A stretch of DNA of 64,000 nucleotides from Sceloporus undulatus (taxonomy: Eukaryota > Chordata > Lepidosauria > Squamata > Phrynosomatidae): assembly GCF_019175285.1 (NCBI RefSeq), contig NC_056523.1, forward strand, positions 187,767,608 through 187,831,607. The letters are read 5' to 3'. This document shows positions 1 to 11,415 of the stretch, piece by piece. The number at the start of each line of letters is the position of its first letter. The stretch's first letter is position 1. The notes beneath the pieces are model-generated. The model made no database searches and was not told the DNA's origin. It saw only the letters and a program-made list of their open reading frames with translations. Position numbers and translations under genes: made by a program.

Positions 1-56
1 ATAAGTTGACCGAGGTTTTTGAGGTTGATATGTTGGCATAAATGTATTGACTTATA

Positions 57-370
57 AAAGGCAAAGGTAGTCCCTTGGCATGAATGTCTAGTCATAAACA
101 ACTGTAGGGGATGGTGCTCATCTCTGTTACTAAGCTGAAGAGCCAGCATTGTCCAAAGACGAATGTATTGGTCATGTGGCCAGCATGACTGCACTAATGT
201 TGTTACCTTCTCACCGAAGTGGTACCTATTTATATTGCTAGGTTGGCAAAAGCTGGAATTAGTGACAGGAGCACACCCCATCATACAACACTTGGGCCTC
301 GGACTGCCAACCCTCCCATCTTCTGATTGTCAGAATTGGCATCTTAACCACTAAGCCACCACATCCACAT
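57..370 (-). repeat. Sauria-type SINE
   Basis: The reverse complement shows a tRNA-like head at the right end, then a body with motifs typical of the squamate Sauria SINE (GTGCTCATCTC, GCCAGCATGACTGCA, GGTACCTATT). The left end, GGCAAAGGTAGTCCCTT, resembles the BovB-like 3' tail. The copy is full length but diverged. Confidence 0.7.
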
Positions 371-567
371 CCCTTATTGACTTACACATGAGTATTTATG
401 AAAATCTACGGAACTCTTATATTCTTATTAGCTAGATAAATTTTGGACTTCCCAGAAGTGTGGTCATCATAGGAAAAAGGAAGCTAGACCTATCATTGGT
501 CTCATCCAGGAGGACACTTAAACTGTTAGGTCAAGGTGGAAAATCTGACTTCACCTGGATGTTATTG

Positions 568-657
568 AGCTATAATGCATCTGAGGAAGTAGACTGAAAG
601 TTCATGCTGCCAATTTCTTTCTTTCAGTTAGTCTCAAAGATGCTACAAGATTTCTCT
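568..657. repeat. MITE-C foldback repeat, one arm
   Basis: This is one arm of a palindromic family also present at 41803-42012, 47285-47470 and 53393-53482. It carries the shared motifs GCATCTGAGGAAGTAGAC, CTTTCTTTCAGTTAGTCTC and GCTACAAGAT. Confidence 0.6.
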
Positions 658-953
658 ACATCATGTTACACAGTTGGCCAGGCTGACTGTGACTGAGGGG
701 GAGTTTGAGTCTAGCAACATCTGAGGGCCAGAACCTTGCATTATGGATTTTGAACAAATTTACATAGTGTCTCCTCTTTGGTTACCATGTTTGAATCAAA
801 TGGTCTCTGTATAAATACCCTCTGCCTGTCCTGCTACTGCCTTTGTCCCTCTCTTCATCATGCAGTCCTGTGCATATATTCCGACCATCCCATCTTTCCT
901 CTGTTCCATGGTGGAGGAAGCAAACCCCATCGTGTATTTTTGTAGCTTTGGTT

Positions 954-1318
954 CAGGGGTAGGCAACCTTTTTGAGCCGGGGGCCGGGTTGCTGTCCCTC
1001 AGACAACTGGGGGGCCGAAGCCAAAAAATAAATAATTAAATAATTTGTTTAAAAAATTAAATATAAAAATAAACCAGGACAAATGTAGGACAAAATTTTC
1101 AAATGGAAGACACTTTTTTTAAAAAAAAATGGAGGGCACGCAAAAAAAATTTGCTGATTTTTAAAAAAATGTTAATATAAATGCATGTTTCTGAGGCTTC
1201 TATAGACAATTGCCCCCCAAAAGTCCTGGCGGCAATTGGCAGCAGGACCGGGCTGGGGCCGGTCCCAAGGCCTCACTGGGCCGCATCCGGCCCGTGGGCC
1301 GCAGGTTGCCTACCCCTG
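954..1318. mobile_element. hAT-type MITE with perfect ends
   Basis: A 365-bp non-autonomous element. The left end CAGGGGTAGGCAACCT is exactly inverted at the right end, giving a perfect 16-bp TIR. It is flanked by identical 8-bp duplications CTTTGGTT at 946-953 and 1319-1326, the hAT signature. The interior is AT-rich with GC-rich subterminal blocks (GGGCCGCATCCGGCCCGTGG), and there is no ORF. The undamaged ends suggest a fairly recent insertion. Confidence 0.93.
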
Positions 1319-1854
1319 CTTTGGTTCATTTGACAACGTGTACTATTCCACTCTGGTGAGGTGCTATTGATGGCTTTTCATGAGGCTTTTAAAACATTGC
1401 AGAGCAAATTGTCATATTCATAAGCATAGCACAGTTGCCCTGAAAATATGGTCATCCCTGCAGATTTAAAAGGAGGAGTCCAGGGCAGAGTAGTCTAAAG
1501 GTTCAGGAGTGGAGAAAGTGTACCATGCGAAATGTTGTGGAACTGCTATTTGTATCAGCCTCAGCCAGCATAGAGGGGTGATAAGAGTTGTAATACCACA
1601 ACATCTTGAGAGGCACCCATTTCTTACTCTAATCCTGTGCATGCTTTGGAGTCAGTCCTACAGCAGAAAGGAACAATAGGAAGCAAGTTTCCTTGGGTAG
1701 CCATGTCATGTATCCTTGTTTGCATTGGGCCTTTGCCGACCTACCGACAGAAATGGTTGAAAATGAAAGCTGAGAGGTGTTCTCATTTAAAAGAAAGAGA
1801 AATCTGAAATGTGTTTGGAAAGTTGGGTTAGGGAAATAAAGGGTATATTGTTTG

Positions 1855-2470
1855 TTGTTGTTGTTGTTAAATACCCTCAAGTTGATTCTGATTCATGGCT
1901 GCCCTGTGGATGAGACATCTCCAATACTCCTGTCCTCCACTACTGTCCTCAGTTCTTACAGGTTCATGCCCATAGCCTCCCTGATGGAGTCCATCCATCT
2001 AGTTTGTTGTCTTCCTCTCTTTACCTCCCACATTTCCTAGCATTATGGTCTTTTCTAATGAGCTGTGTCTTCTCGTGACGTGGCCAAAGTATGACAGACT
2101 CCGTTTAATCATCTTGACGTCCAGGGAGAGTTCAGGCCCAATCTGTTCTATGACCCATTTGCTTGTCTTTTTGGCTGTCCACAGTGTCAGCACTCTTCTC
2201 CAGTGCCACATATCAAATGAATTGATTTTCTTTTTATCCATTTTCTTAATTGTCCAACTCTTGCATCCATATATGGCCATGAGAAATACTGTTAACAAAA
2301 GGACTCTGTAGCTGCATTGTAATAGCTTGCAGTACAGATCATAAGCAAGGGCACATTCAGCATCAGCCTTTCCCAACACAGTTCTTTCCAGACATGTTGA
2401 ACTAATGTTCTCTTCCTCACCAGCCACCTGGGCCAGTGGCCATCCCAGGTGGTAATAATAGAGATTATAG
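1855..2470 (-). mobile_element. RTE/BovB LINE 3' fragment
   Basis: The minus strand encodes the C-terminal part of an RTE-clade polyprotein (YGCKSWTIKK, WRRVLTLWTAKK, LSYFGHVTRR, LEKTIMLG), as in BovB. A GTT-rich (AAC on the minus strand) tail lies at the left. It is a 5'-truncated, decayed copy. Confidence 0.85.
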
Positions 2471-4108
2471 TCCATTGTATCTGGAGGGTGATGCAGTGGG
2501 GAATGGTTGTTCTCCCTGATGCTGCCCGGTGGGATGAGAGTCCACAGTGGAAAGCACCTTTGCTTGTAACTTAGCTGACTGCTGCCCGCCTAGGGCCTCT
2601 GCTCCTTACTCACCTTTACAAGAGTCTTGTGCTGCTTTGCTGTTGAGTGTGGGAAGCAACACTGGGAATTCCATTTTTCAAAGCATGAGCATGAAGTTTA
2701 CCTATGATCAACAGTTTCAGTTTCCATCAAAATATGCTGAGGGTTTCCCCCTGATCTTCTTCATTTTCCCCCTGAGCTGCTTTCAAATCCCCTCCTTTTT
2801 TGTACTTTTCACTCCTACACCTTTTTTACAAATCAGTGGCTGTTCATTGGCAGGCCCAGGTCCTCTCTCCTCCTTTTTTTAAAAAGAGGAACCAATCCCA
2901 AGGAGGGTCTGCCCTAGTCAGTGCCTGCCTATAAAGAACCAGACAAAAGCTGATAAGGAAATCTTGTGAAATGAGGTGCAGAATTGGATACTAGGAATAC
3001 TCTTCCTATTCCCCAGAGTTCATGTATATTACTATTTTACAAAAGACTGTCACAGAACACTTTTTGCATTTTAACTTTTTGGCTGGAAATCTCTTTCAAA
3101 CGTTCTGTTCTAAAAATAACAAAAAGGAAAAGAGGAGAAGCATGTTTGGAAGGCAAGCGTGTTGCTGCACAACATAAAACTGACACTTCAGAGTTCTTGA
3201 CTTTTCCCTTGGGCAAAGAGCTGGCTACTGAAAAATTAGACTGGACAGTAGTGTGGAATGTGCTGTGTTTTTCTTCTAGCCCCTAAGAGAGTATAACTGT
3301 AAAAGCATCTTGACTGTAGCAAGGGTATCATAAATTAAAACTCCCCAGTCTTCCTTCTGATTCTTCTTCCTATGTCTTGGTCCCAAAATTGCTCACCAAC
3401 TTTCCTTCTCATCAATCGGTTTCGTTTACTCTCTCTGGTCCTTCTCTCCAGCTGCAAGAGGAAGCGAAAGATGGTTGTATTTCAGAATACACACTCATGC
3501 AGGAAAGCATGATCCTAGAACCACAAAATGCATGGGTGGGGCTGGGCAAATGGAAAACATGGTATCTTTTTTTTAATGGTATTTTGTCAAAAACAGGAAC
3601 ATGATAGTAAACATGTTTTAAAAAAAGACACAGGTTGTAGAATCTGTAGTCATTTTAAGCAATGCCACCCATAGATTCCCTGTTAATAATATAGTTTGAG
3701 AAACCTGGTCCTATGAACAGGGGCCTGTGTGTATTCTATAGACGTCGACATTTTAATATCTTCCTATCTTCCACTGACTTACATAGAAGGTAAAATTCTG
3801 TCAGACACTTTGCAGGCACAAATTATCATTATAGGAAATTTATGGAACTCAAATGCTTATGTTTGTATTCAGTTTGGGGATTTTTCACTGCAGAATTCCA
3901 GACTTGTTGACTGTAATGGCCAGCATACAAAGAAGCATGCAAGAATGGTTTCCATGCATTCAAGAAAGCTTGAGCCTGTGTTTCCAAAGCAGCAGCCCTT
4001 TTCCCCAAGGCCACGTGGCAAAATCACTTTTGAAACAGATGAATGGGCATTCAAATGTAGTTTTTTTGTATAGCATGGGAATTAACTCCCAGCAGATATT
4101 ACCTAGGT

Positions 4109-4432
4109 CAGTGGTACTCAGACTTTTTACCCATGGGATCCCCCTTTACACGTGGACTTCATGCCCTGCCCAACTCCACATAGCTTATGAATTAAAATAT
4201 TTTGTTTATTTAAGCATGCATATTTTTATTCACACAATCATGTATATTCATATTTTAACATTTTATAAGGAAATAACATTGTTCAAATTAGAACAGTTTT
4301 ATTTAAGTAAATTCAATATTTAACTTAACACATGTATAAAGTTTACATACAAAAAATGTGTGGAAAGATCAGGGCCTCCAAGTCTCATGCTCCCCCGAGG
4401 GGGGGTCTCATCCCACCATTTGAGAACCACAG
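4109..4432. mobile_element. Degraded hAT element
   Basis: The left end CAGTGGTACTCAGA and the right end TTTGAGAACCACAG form an imperfect TIR of the hAT type. The flanking octamers ACCTAGGT and GTTTAAGT are only half matched, so any target duplication has decayed. The interior is AT-rich and non-coding. Confidence 0.6.
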
Positions 4433-5274
4433 GTTTAAGTAGCTGTTTCGATTCTAACCAACATCCAGTATCCTCAGAACAAAGGTTGGTATCAGAAAAG
4501 TGCACTGTACTATGTAGAGTGAAGACTTGGTGACTAGACTTGAAAAGAGCATTTGTCAGACTTTTTGGAGACAGCAACTTAAATTTGTCCCACTGTCCCT
4601 TTCCTCTTAAACCCATCAAGAATTGGAGAAAATGGAAGTTTATTGTAGGCTTATAGCACCTAGATTTTTTTCTCTTTATTCATGAATGACAAGCTGAACT
4701 CAGTACTTTAAAAACTGCAAATTTGGGAACAGGAATAGTGGGTGAATGAAGATCCCGGGGGAAATGGACTTTATTTATGGGGCCCTGTTTCACACAATGC
4801 CAGGACCAAACACAGAGACGGTGTCCCTCTTCCCTGGTGCACTGCTAAATTTCAACAGCAAATTGGGGGGAAACCATTAGAACAAATAAAAAATGCTTCT
4901 TTTTTAAATGATCTTTCATGGTTTGCTGCTGAATTTTTGACAACAAACCACAACTCATCCATCCCCATTAAAACTAGCAGCAAATACTTGTTTTAAAGAT
5001 TGTTTTAAAGTAGCCTATGGAATCCAGCGGCATGATGTACCACAGAAATAGAAATTCAGCAGTTTTTTACAGGGACCAAGAAAAATTGGTGTATTTTCCA
5101 GTAACCGTCAAAAAAGATGTACATGCAGTCTGAGTCCTGCATGTTGCCTGTCCTTGTTCTGTTCACTCAAAATATGAACGTAAGAAGATGCTTAGGTATG
5201 ACCATCTCTAGAGCAATAGAGAATGGTCATTCCTGTGTGTAGTGTAGCCATGTACAACCCACAGATCTGAGATG

Positions 5275-5286
5275 ATGATGATGATG

Positions 5287-5336
<50 letters not shown>
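5275..5336. repeat. GAT/AAT microsatellite
   Basis: A run of ATG then AAT triplets forms the 3' tail of the LINE that follows on the minus strand. Confidence 0.9.
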
Positions 5337-5337
<1 letters not shown>

Positions 5338-7165
5338 TGTTTATTTGTATCCCGCTTTTCATAGATCAAAGCGGCAACAACAATCAATAATACAGTTACA
5401 TTCATATAAAAAATCAGATTAAAAACATCAACAATACATCTCACAATCACAGTCCTGCCAGCAGCGTATAAAACAATACAATACGGTGAGATTACAAATT
5501 AAAGAGGGGAAAAACTAGCTGCAAGGCAGTTTAGGGGAAAGCCTGTTGGAATAAATGGGTTTTTTAACCCTTTTTGAACTGGTCAAAGGAGGTGGAGGAG
5601 CGGAGCTCCCTGGGAAGTGAGTTCCAGAGCTTGGGGGCAGAAATAGAAAAGCCCCTCTGTGATGTTACAACATATCTAGACTCTGGAACTCTAAGCAAAT
5701 GCTCCCCAGCCGACCTGAGTGTGTGGGGCAGATTGAATGGAGAGAGGTGGTCCTTCAAGTACCCTGGGCCCAAGCCATTTAGGGCTTTATAGGTAATAAC
5801 CAACACCTTGTATTGAGCTCGGAAGCAAATTGGCAGCCAATGTAGATCTTTTAGCACAGGTGTTATATGACTGGCCCTGGAGACACCAGTGACCAGTCTG
5901 GCTGCCATATTCTGAACCAACTGTAGCTTCCGAGTGTGGTACAAGGGTTGCCCCATGTAGAGCGCGTTACAGAAGTCCAACCGAGAGGTTACCAGAGCAT
6001 GTACCACTGTTTCAAGGTCCCCCCGGCCCAGGTAGGGTCGCAGCTGGCGTATCAGCCGAAGCTGATAACAGGTGCTCCTGACCGTCACATCCACCTGAGA
6101 TGTAAGGTGAAGCAACGAGTCAAGGAGCACCCCCAGACTGCGAGCAGAGTCCTTCAGGGGAAGCGTGACCCCATTCAGGACAGGTGGACAAACCTCCAAA
6201 CCTGGGCCGGGGGAACCTATCACGAGTACTTCCGTTTTCTCTGGATTCAAACTGAGTCTGTTTTCCCTCATCCAGCCCATTACCGAGTTCAGGCAGGCAT
6301 CTAGAGGAGAGATGCCCTCCCTGGTCACTGAATCAGTCGGAGATACAGAGAAGACTATTTGGGTGTCATCAGCGTACTGATAACACCGCGCCCCATACCT
6401 CCGGATGATCTCTCCCAGCGGTTTCATGTAAATGTTAAATAGCATAGGGGACAGAATGGCTCCTGGAGGGACACCAGATGTAAGGTCCCTCTTATCGGAG
6501 CACACGTCCCCCAGCTGCACCATCTGGAATCTACCCGAAAGGTAGGAGCGGAACCACTGAAGCGCAGTGCCCCCAACTCCCAACTCTCTCAGGCGTTCCA
6601 GAAGGATACCATGGTCAATGGTATCAAAAGCCGCTGAGATGTCTAAGAGCACTAACAGGGACACGCTACCCCTGTTCATGCCCAGACGGAGATCATCGAC
6701 CAAGGCGACCATGGCAGACTCAACTCCATAGCCTGCCCGGAACCCGGTTTGAAATGGGTCTAGAAAATCAGTATCATCCAAGATCGATTGAAGCTGGATT
6801 GCAACCGCCCTCTCAGTCACCTTCCCCAAGAAAGGCAAAAGCGATACAGGCCGATAATTGTTATGCAACAGGGGGTCTAGGGAGGGCTTTTTTATCAGCG
6901 GTTTTACTATGGCCAATTTCAAGCTGGTTGGAAATTGCCCATCCCTAAGTGATGTATTAATTATGCGGTGTAACATTGTAGTTACAACCGAACCCCCCTG
7001 AGCCGCTAGCCACGAGGGGCAGGGATCGAGAGAGCAAGTTGTCTTCCTAACACTTCCAAGGATCTTGTCCACATCCTCGGTACTTACAGACTCAAAATGA
7101 TCCAGTACAATTGAGTCCACGGAAGCTCTGGAGACCTCTGGTGTATAATCTAAAAGACTTGTATG
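5337..7165 (-). mobile_element. L2-type LINE, 5' truncated, long open RT frame
   Basis: The minus strand carries an uninterrupted frame of about 530 codons (7165 down to 5564) encoding a non-LTR reverse transcriptase. Visible motifs are NNYRPVSLLPFLGK, SAAFDTIDHGILL, SGVPPGAILSPMLFN and the catalytic YADDTQ. Further on are LDFCNALYMGQPL, DLHWLPICFRAQYK and SAPKLWNSLP, typical of the L2/CR1 group; L2 is preferred. The endonuclease half is missing. The frame stops after FDQFKKG, but the next codons still read KTHLFQQAFP, so a single-base slip probably shortened it. The 3' UTR ends in CCCGCTTTTCATAGATC and an AAT tail. The open frame suggests a young insertion. Confidence 0.88.
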
Positions 7166-7827
7166 CGTAAACACACACATTTATATATGGGGGGAAAGGG
7201 GTAATTCACCCATCATCCCAGCCAGTATTGTTCATTCTGGTGGGGGATGATGGGAATCATTGCACAATATGTCTGGAGGGAACTAGAAATGTGGGAAAGC
7301 TGTTTGAGAGAATACACACTAGGCACTCAGTGTGGCAACTGGGCCTTCTTGTAGCCCTTATACAGGTACACTTAGAGTATATACCCACTATACATGAGGA
7401 GAGAGAGTGGGACAAGCATGCTAGCTCTATGCCTTCCCCAGCTTTCTGACCTCAGAGTATTCCCTTAGGGTATGGGGGGAAGATCTTGATATTTTATGTG
7501 AATCTGGTTGTTTAGGAACAAGACTGCCTTGAGGGTTTTAGGCAATTCCCACTTAGCCTGAGACCAAAACAGCATAAAAAAAGATTAGTTTTCCATTGTG
7601 GCTTTCACAATTTGTGCAATACACAGTTTGCATAAAATACCTGTTTCTGCATTATGTTTTCCATTTGTAAAGCTAAGCATGTGAAAGCACTCCAAGCACA
7701 GTGGGGTAGGCAGAGGGATCGTGGAGACACAAACAGCCCATCCAGTGTTATTACTTATTTTCATTTATGCAGCAATGCAGCAATACTTACATTTCCACTA
7801 CTGCACCATCTATAGAAATGCGTACCC

Positions 7828-7975
7828 TAAAGGCGCCAGATGCTATCTCATTTTGAGCAGGGTGAGCCCTGGTTAGTACTTGGATGGGAGATTGTCAATG
7901 AATAGCAGGTGCTGTGGGCTATATTTCAGAGGGGAAAAACTGTCAAAAACACCTCTGACTATTCCTTGTTTAAGA
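7828..7975 (+). repeat. 5S rRNA-derived SINE, 3' truncated
   Basis: The head is nearly 5S rRNA: GAGCAGGGTGAGCCCTGG, TTAGTACTTGGATGGGAGA and AGGTGCTGTGGGCT are the internal promoter region and 3' stem. It then runs into the SINE body ATATTTCAGAGG. It lacks the 5S 5' stem, so it is not a functional 5S gene. Confidence 0.85.
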
Positions 7976-9104
7976 AAATCTTTTGAAAAGTTTTTCTAGT
8001 CCCACACAAAAGCAAATCCAGTCAGTATTTTACATTCCTATTTTCTAACTTGCTAACTTTCACCAAGGGACTACTTACTGAATAGAAGAGGCTCCCTGGT
8101 CCAGAGTTTCTCTCTGCACATAAAGCAGAAGAGAAGGCAAGGGCCTGAATCCTGTTATTAGCCCCAGCTAGAGCAGACCCATTGAATCAATGGGATTTAC
8201 CTGTATGTTGATTCATCAGTTTAGTCAGTAAGCCTGCCCTGATTGGACTTAGCCTAAGGATGACAATGAAGGGAAAGCAGGAAATTGCCACCTGCCTTCA
8301 CTGCTCCTCCTCCTCGGCAGCAGAGGCCATGTACTCTACCAATCTGATGAGTGTGCTTAGAAGAACCCCAAACTCATCCTGCAGCAGAGGATTTCAGAAG
8401 GCTGATAATGCTGAATAACCAATGTTGCATTACTGATCTTATTATGCTGCTGCAAAGTTCAGGGTTCCCTGGAACACAGTTTGCAAAACCAACACGTGTG
8501 GCAAACTGGCAAAAATCTGCTAAACCAGTCTGTTTTTTGAGGGAGTTTCACAAAATATACCACTTGAATGATCAGTGAGCAAGTAAGCGTGTTAAGCATG
8601 AAAGAGAATGAACAGAAAAGGTAGCTGTGTTGTGTTGCGGGCTTGCTATGTGAAAAATGTGGTTAACACTAGATTATGATTCTTAACAGTTTAGGAGAAA
8701 AGGCCAGTTCATTTTTAGGTTTTTTAAAAACAGTATTCCTATAACTGCTACTGTGGCCACTGTCAGCATGGTCTATCCACATTTTCTCACCCCTTTCCAG
8801 TCGCATTAGTTACACCCAACGGTATTGGTGTTTTGACATGAATACAAATGGAGGGCAGAGTAATACTTGTTTGATTTATTATGGGGTTGGTGTGTCCACT
8901 CCACACACGTGCTCTAGCACAGCTAATGGGTGCAAACACTAAAAAGAATGTGAGAAAGGGGCTTTTTGAAGAAGGCAAAATTCCAAAATAAAACAAGAAA
9001 TAGTGCCAGAAGATGAGATTCCCAGGTTGGATGGCAGTGAGTTACTAGGGTATAGCAGAGGACATCTACAAGTAATGCTGTGGCTAATGACATAACTGGA
9101 CTCA

Positions 9105-10430
9105 GGTTAAAAGGACATTCATCTGTTGATGTGCACAGAGGTGAAAGAAAAGTCTGAAGCTTCATGACACAAAGGAACATGGAATGTGAGAAGCATGAGT
9201 GATGGAAAGCTAGTAAAACAAGAAATGGGACACACAAACATTGCATTACTTGGGGTGAGTGAACTACAGTAGACAGGAATGGAACATTTTGAGTCAGATA
9301 AATATAGAGTGTTTTACTCAGGAAATGAAACTAAGAACTGTGCTGGCATTTATGGTGAGGAGAAAGGTAGCAAAAACAGTCAAAGGATATACAGTCGGCC
9401 CTCCGTTTTTGCGGGGATCCGTTCTGGACCCCCAACCACCGCGAAAACGGAGACTTTGAATGGGGTGCGTGACCACAAGCATGCTCACGGCATGCGCTGC
9501 CCGGGGGGACGCCCCATTGAAATTAACAGAGGTTGTCCCTCCGTGAATATTCAAGACCGCAGATCTCAAGTCCACAAGAACAGTGGGGCAACTGTACCAA
9601 ATCGTGTCAATAAGACTTCAGGAAAAATGCATCAATATATAACCTTAATCCAAGTTTATTTTAAGAAGAAAAAATTGAAAGATTTTAGGCTGGAGTCCAG
9701 AAGGATATGATCACACACCAAAACAAGACTTCTTGTTAATCACAGGTAATTGGACTGCAAAAATAGGAAGCAGAGCAGAATCAAAGATTGTAGGGAAATT
9801 TGACCTAAGATCAGGAAATGAAGCAGAAGACAGATGGAATGAATTTTGCAAGGCCAACAATCATAAGAAGAGTATGGCAGCTGTGAAGAAACTAGACTGG
9901 TGTAGTGTAAAGATACCAAATATTTAAGGTATTGAATACTGAAATTAGGATTGTTCATGCTGTCGTATTTCTCATTTCTATGTATGATTGTGAAAGTTGG
10001 ACAGTGAAGAAAGCTGATAGAAAGAAAGAAAATCAATTTATTTGAGATTTGTTGCTGGAGAAGAGATCTGTGGATACTGTGTATTGCTAAAAAAGTCAAA
10101 TAATTGGGTCCTAGAGTAAATCAAGCCTAAACTCTCCCTGTAAACCAAAATGACTAAACTGAGACTGTCATACTTTGAATACAGTACATCATGAGAAAAC
10201 AGTACTCATTAGAAAAGACAATAATGCTTGGAAAGGTAGAAGGCAGTAGGAAAAGAGGAAAGCTGCATAGCAGATGGATAGACTCAGTCAAAGAAGCCAT
10301 GGCTGCCCTGAATCTGCAAGACCTGAGCAGGATTTTTGAAGATAAGGTGACATGGAGGTCTCTCATTCACAGGGTCGCCATAGGTCGAAGTTGGCTTGAC
10401 AGCAGTTTACAACAACAAACGCAATCATCT
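9105..10430 (+). mobile_element. RTE/BovB LINE, internally deleted
   Basis: The 5' part encodes the start of the apurinic endonuclease (TWNVRSMSDGKL near 9180) and more endonuclease after the inserted MITE (NWTAKIGSRAESKIVGKF near 9750). It then passes directly to the C-terminal segment (YDCESWTVKKADRKK near 9980, KDNNAWKGRR near 10220). The reverse transcriptase core is absent. The 3' end has GGTCGCCATAGGTCGAAG and an AACAACAA tail. Several stops and shifts show it is dead. Confidence 0.8.
9392..9594. mobile_element. Tc/mariner-pogo-like MITE inside an RTE LINE
   Basis: It begins CAGTCGGCCCTCCG and ends GGGGCAACTG, with TA at both flanks (9390-9391 and 9595-9596), the target duplication of this superfamily. 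An internal inverted pair GTTTTTGCGGGG / CCGCGAAAACGG is visible. It splits the endonuclease region of the RTE copy. Confidence 0.7.
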
Positions 10431-10754
10431 GGGAATTTAATATTTTAAAAAATCAGAAATGAATTTATTTCTTTTATGTTGCATCCCTCCCCAGGAATTT
10501 GCTATATTGTTAAAGACATTGGGCCTGAGAGATGGCTTACCAGAAGAAGTGATGATGATTGGAGGAAGGAGAGCCAGTTGAGATGAAGAAAACTGTGTTG
10601 GTATGAACAGGTGGTTTAATCAAGACCTATGGAGCCTCAGCTGTTGTATTGTTCTTTTCTTGATAATACCATCTGCATTGTATATCCTCCACTGATGCAA
10701 CATGTGAAAGCTAAATACAGTGTGATCATCAAGTCATTTATCCCAGACTTGGAG

Positions 10755-10850
10755 TTAATCTACACTGCAAAAATAATGTAGTTTGATAGTGCTTTAACTG
10801 GCATGGCTTAGTGCTATGGAGTTCAGTTCTGGCACCAGAACTCTGACAAA
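10755..10850. repeat. MITE-A foldback, one arm
   Basis: A diverged left arm of the MITE-A family: CTACACTGCAAAAATAAT, CTTTAACTGGCATGGC and TCTGGCACCAGAACTCTGAC. The right arm is missing. Confidence 0.6.
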
Positions 10851-11139
10851 GAGGCTCCATGTTGAGTTTGCTGCAACCAAATAGCCCCTTTGGAAAACAG
10901 TCTCTAAAAACAGTGTAGTTTCTTGAATGTATATAGAGGTTGAACTACCCTCTAACCTGGGTAGTTTGTGTCTGAGCCTTGGGTAGACTGAGGATTCCAA
11001 ATGACAGATTTGCAGCACGAATTGTACATCTTGGCTCATAAATTGCTTTCTGGTGATTTCTAAAGGAAATATATAATGGCAGTCTGTTGATTCAGTCTTG
11101 TGCCCTAGATTTGTCTCACTGAAGTCTCTTTGACTTCAT

Positions 11140-11415
11140 CTTTTGTTGTTCTTTGAAGCTGATTCTGGCTTATGGTGATTCTGTCCTAGCGTTTTCATGG
11201 CAAGATCTGGTGTTGGAAGAAAGATGTGGTGTAAATACATGACATAAAATAAAATGGATTTATTCAGCCAGGGGGTTTCCATTCCTTCCTCTAAAGCTGA
11301 GAGAAAATTTGCCCAAGATAACCCACTGGGTTTACGTGTCTGAGTGGGTATTTGAACCCTGTTTTCCCAGAGTCCTATCGTGTCACTCAAACCACTATAC
11401 CATACTGGCTTACAT
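11140..11415 (-). repeat. CORE-type tRNA SINE
   Basis: The reverse complement reads a tRNA head with box B-like GTTCAAATAC, then CCCACTGGGTTATCTTGGGC (the CORE-SINE segment) and the 3' part ending in AACAAC. An unrelated segment of about 60 bp (11205-11270) interrupts the centre. Confidence 0.7.

Noticed and set aside
5564-7180. 538-codon minus-strand ORF as a host gene
   Set aside because: It is a LINE reverse transcriptase with YADD and L2-group motifs, 3' UTR and AAT tail.
7828-7950. A 5S rRNA gene
   Set aside because: The 5' stem is missing, the internal promoter is mutated, and it runs into a SINE body. Other copies at 22300, 40125 and 54312 are dispersed repeats.
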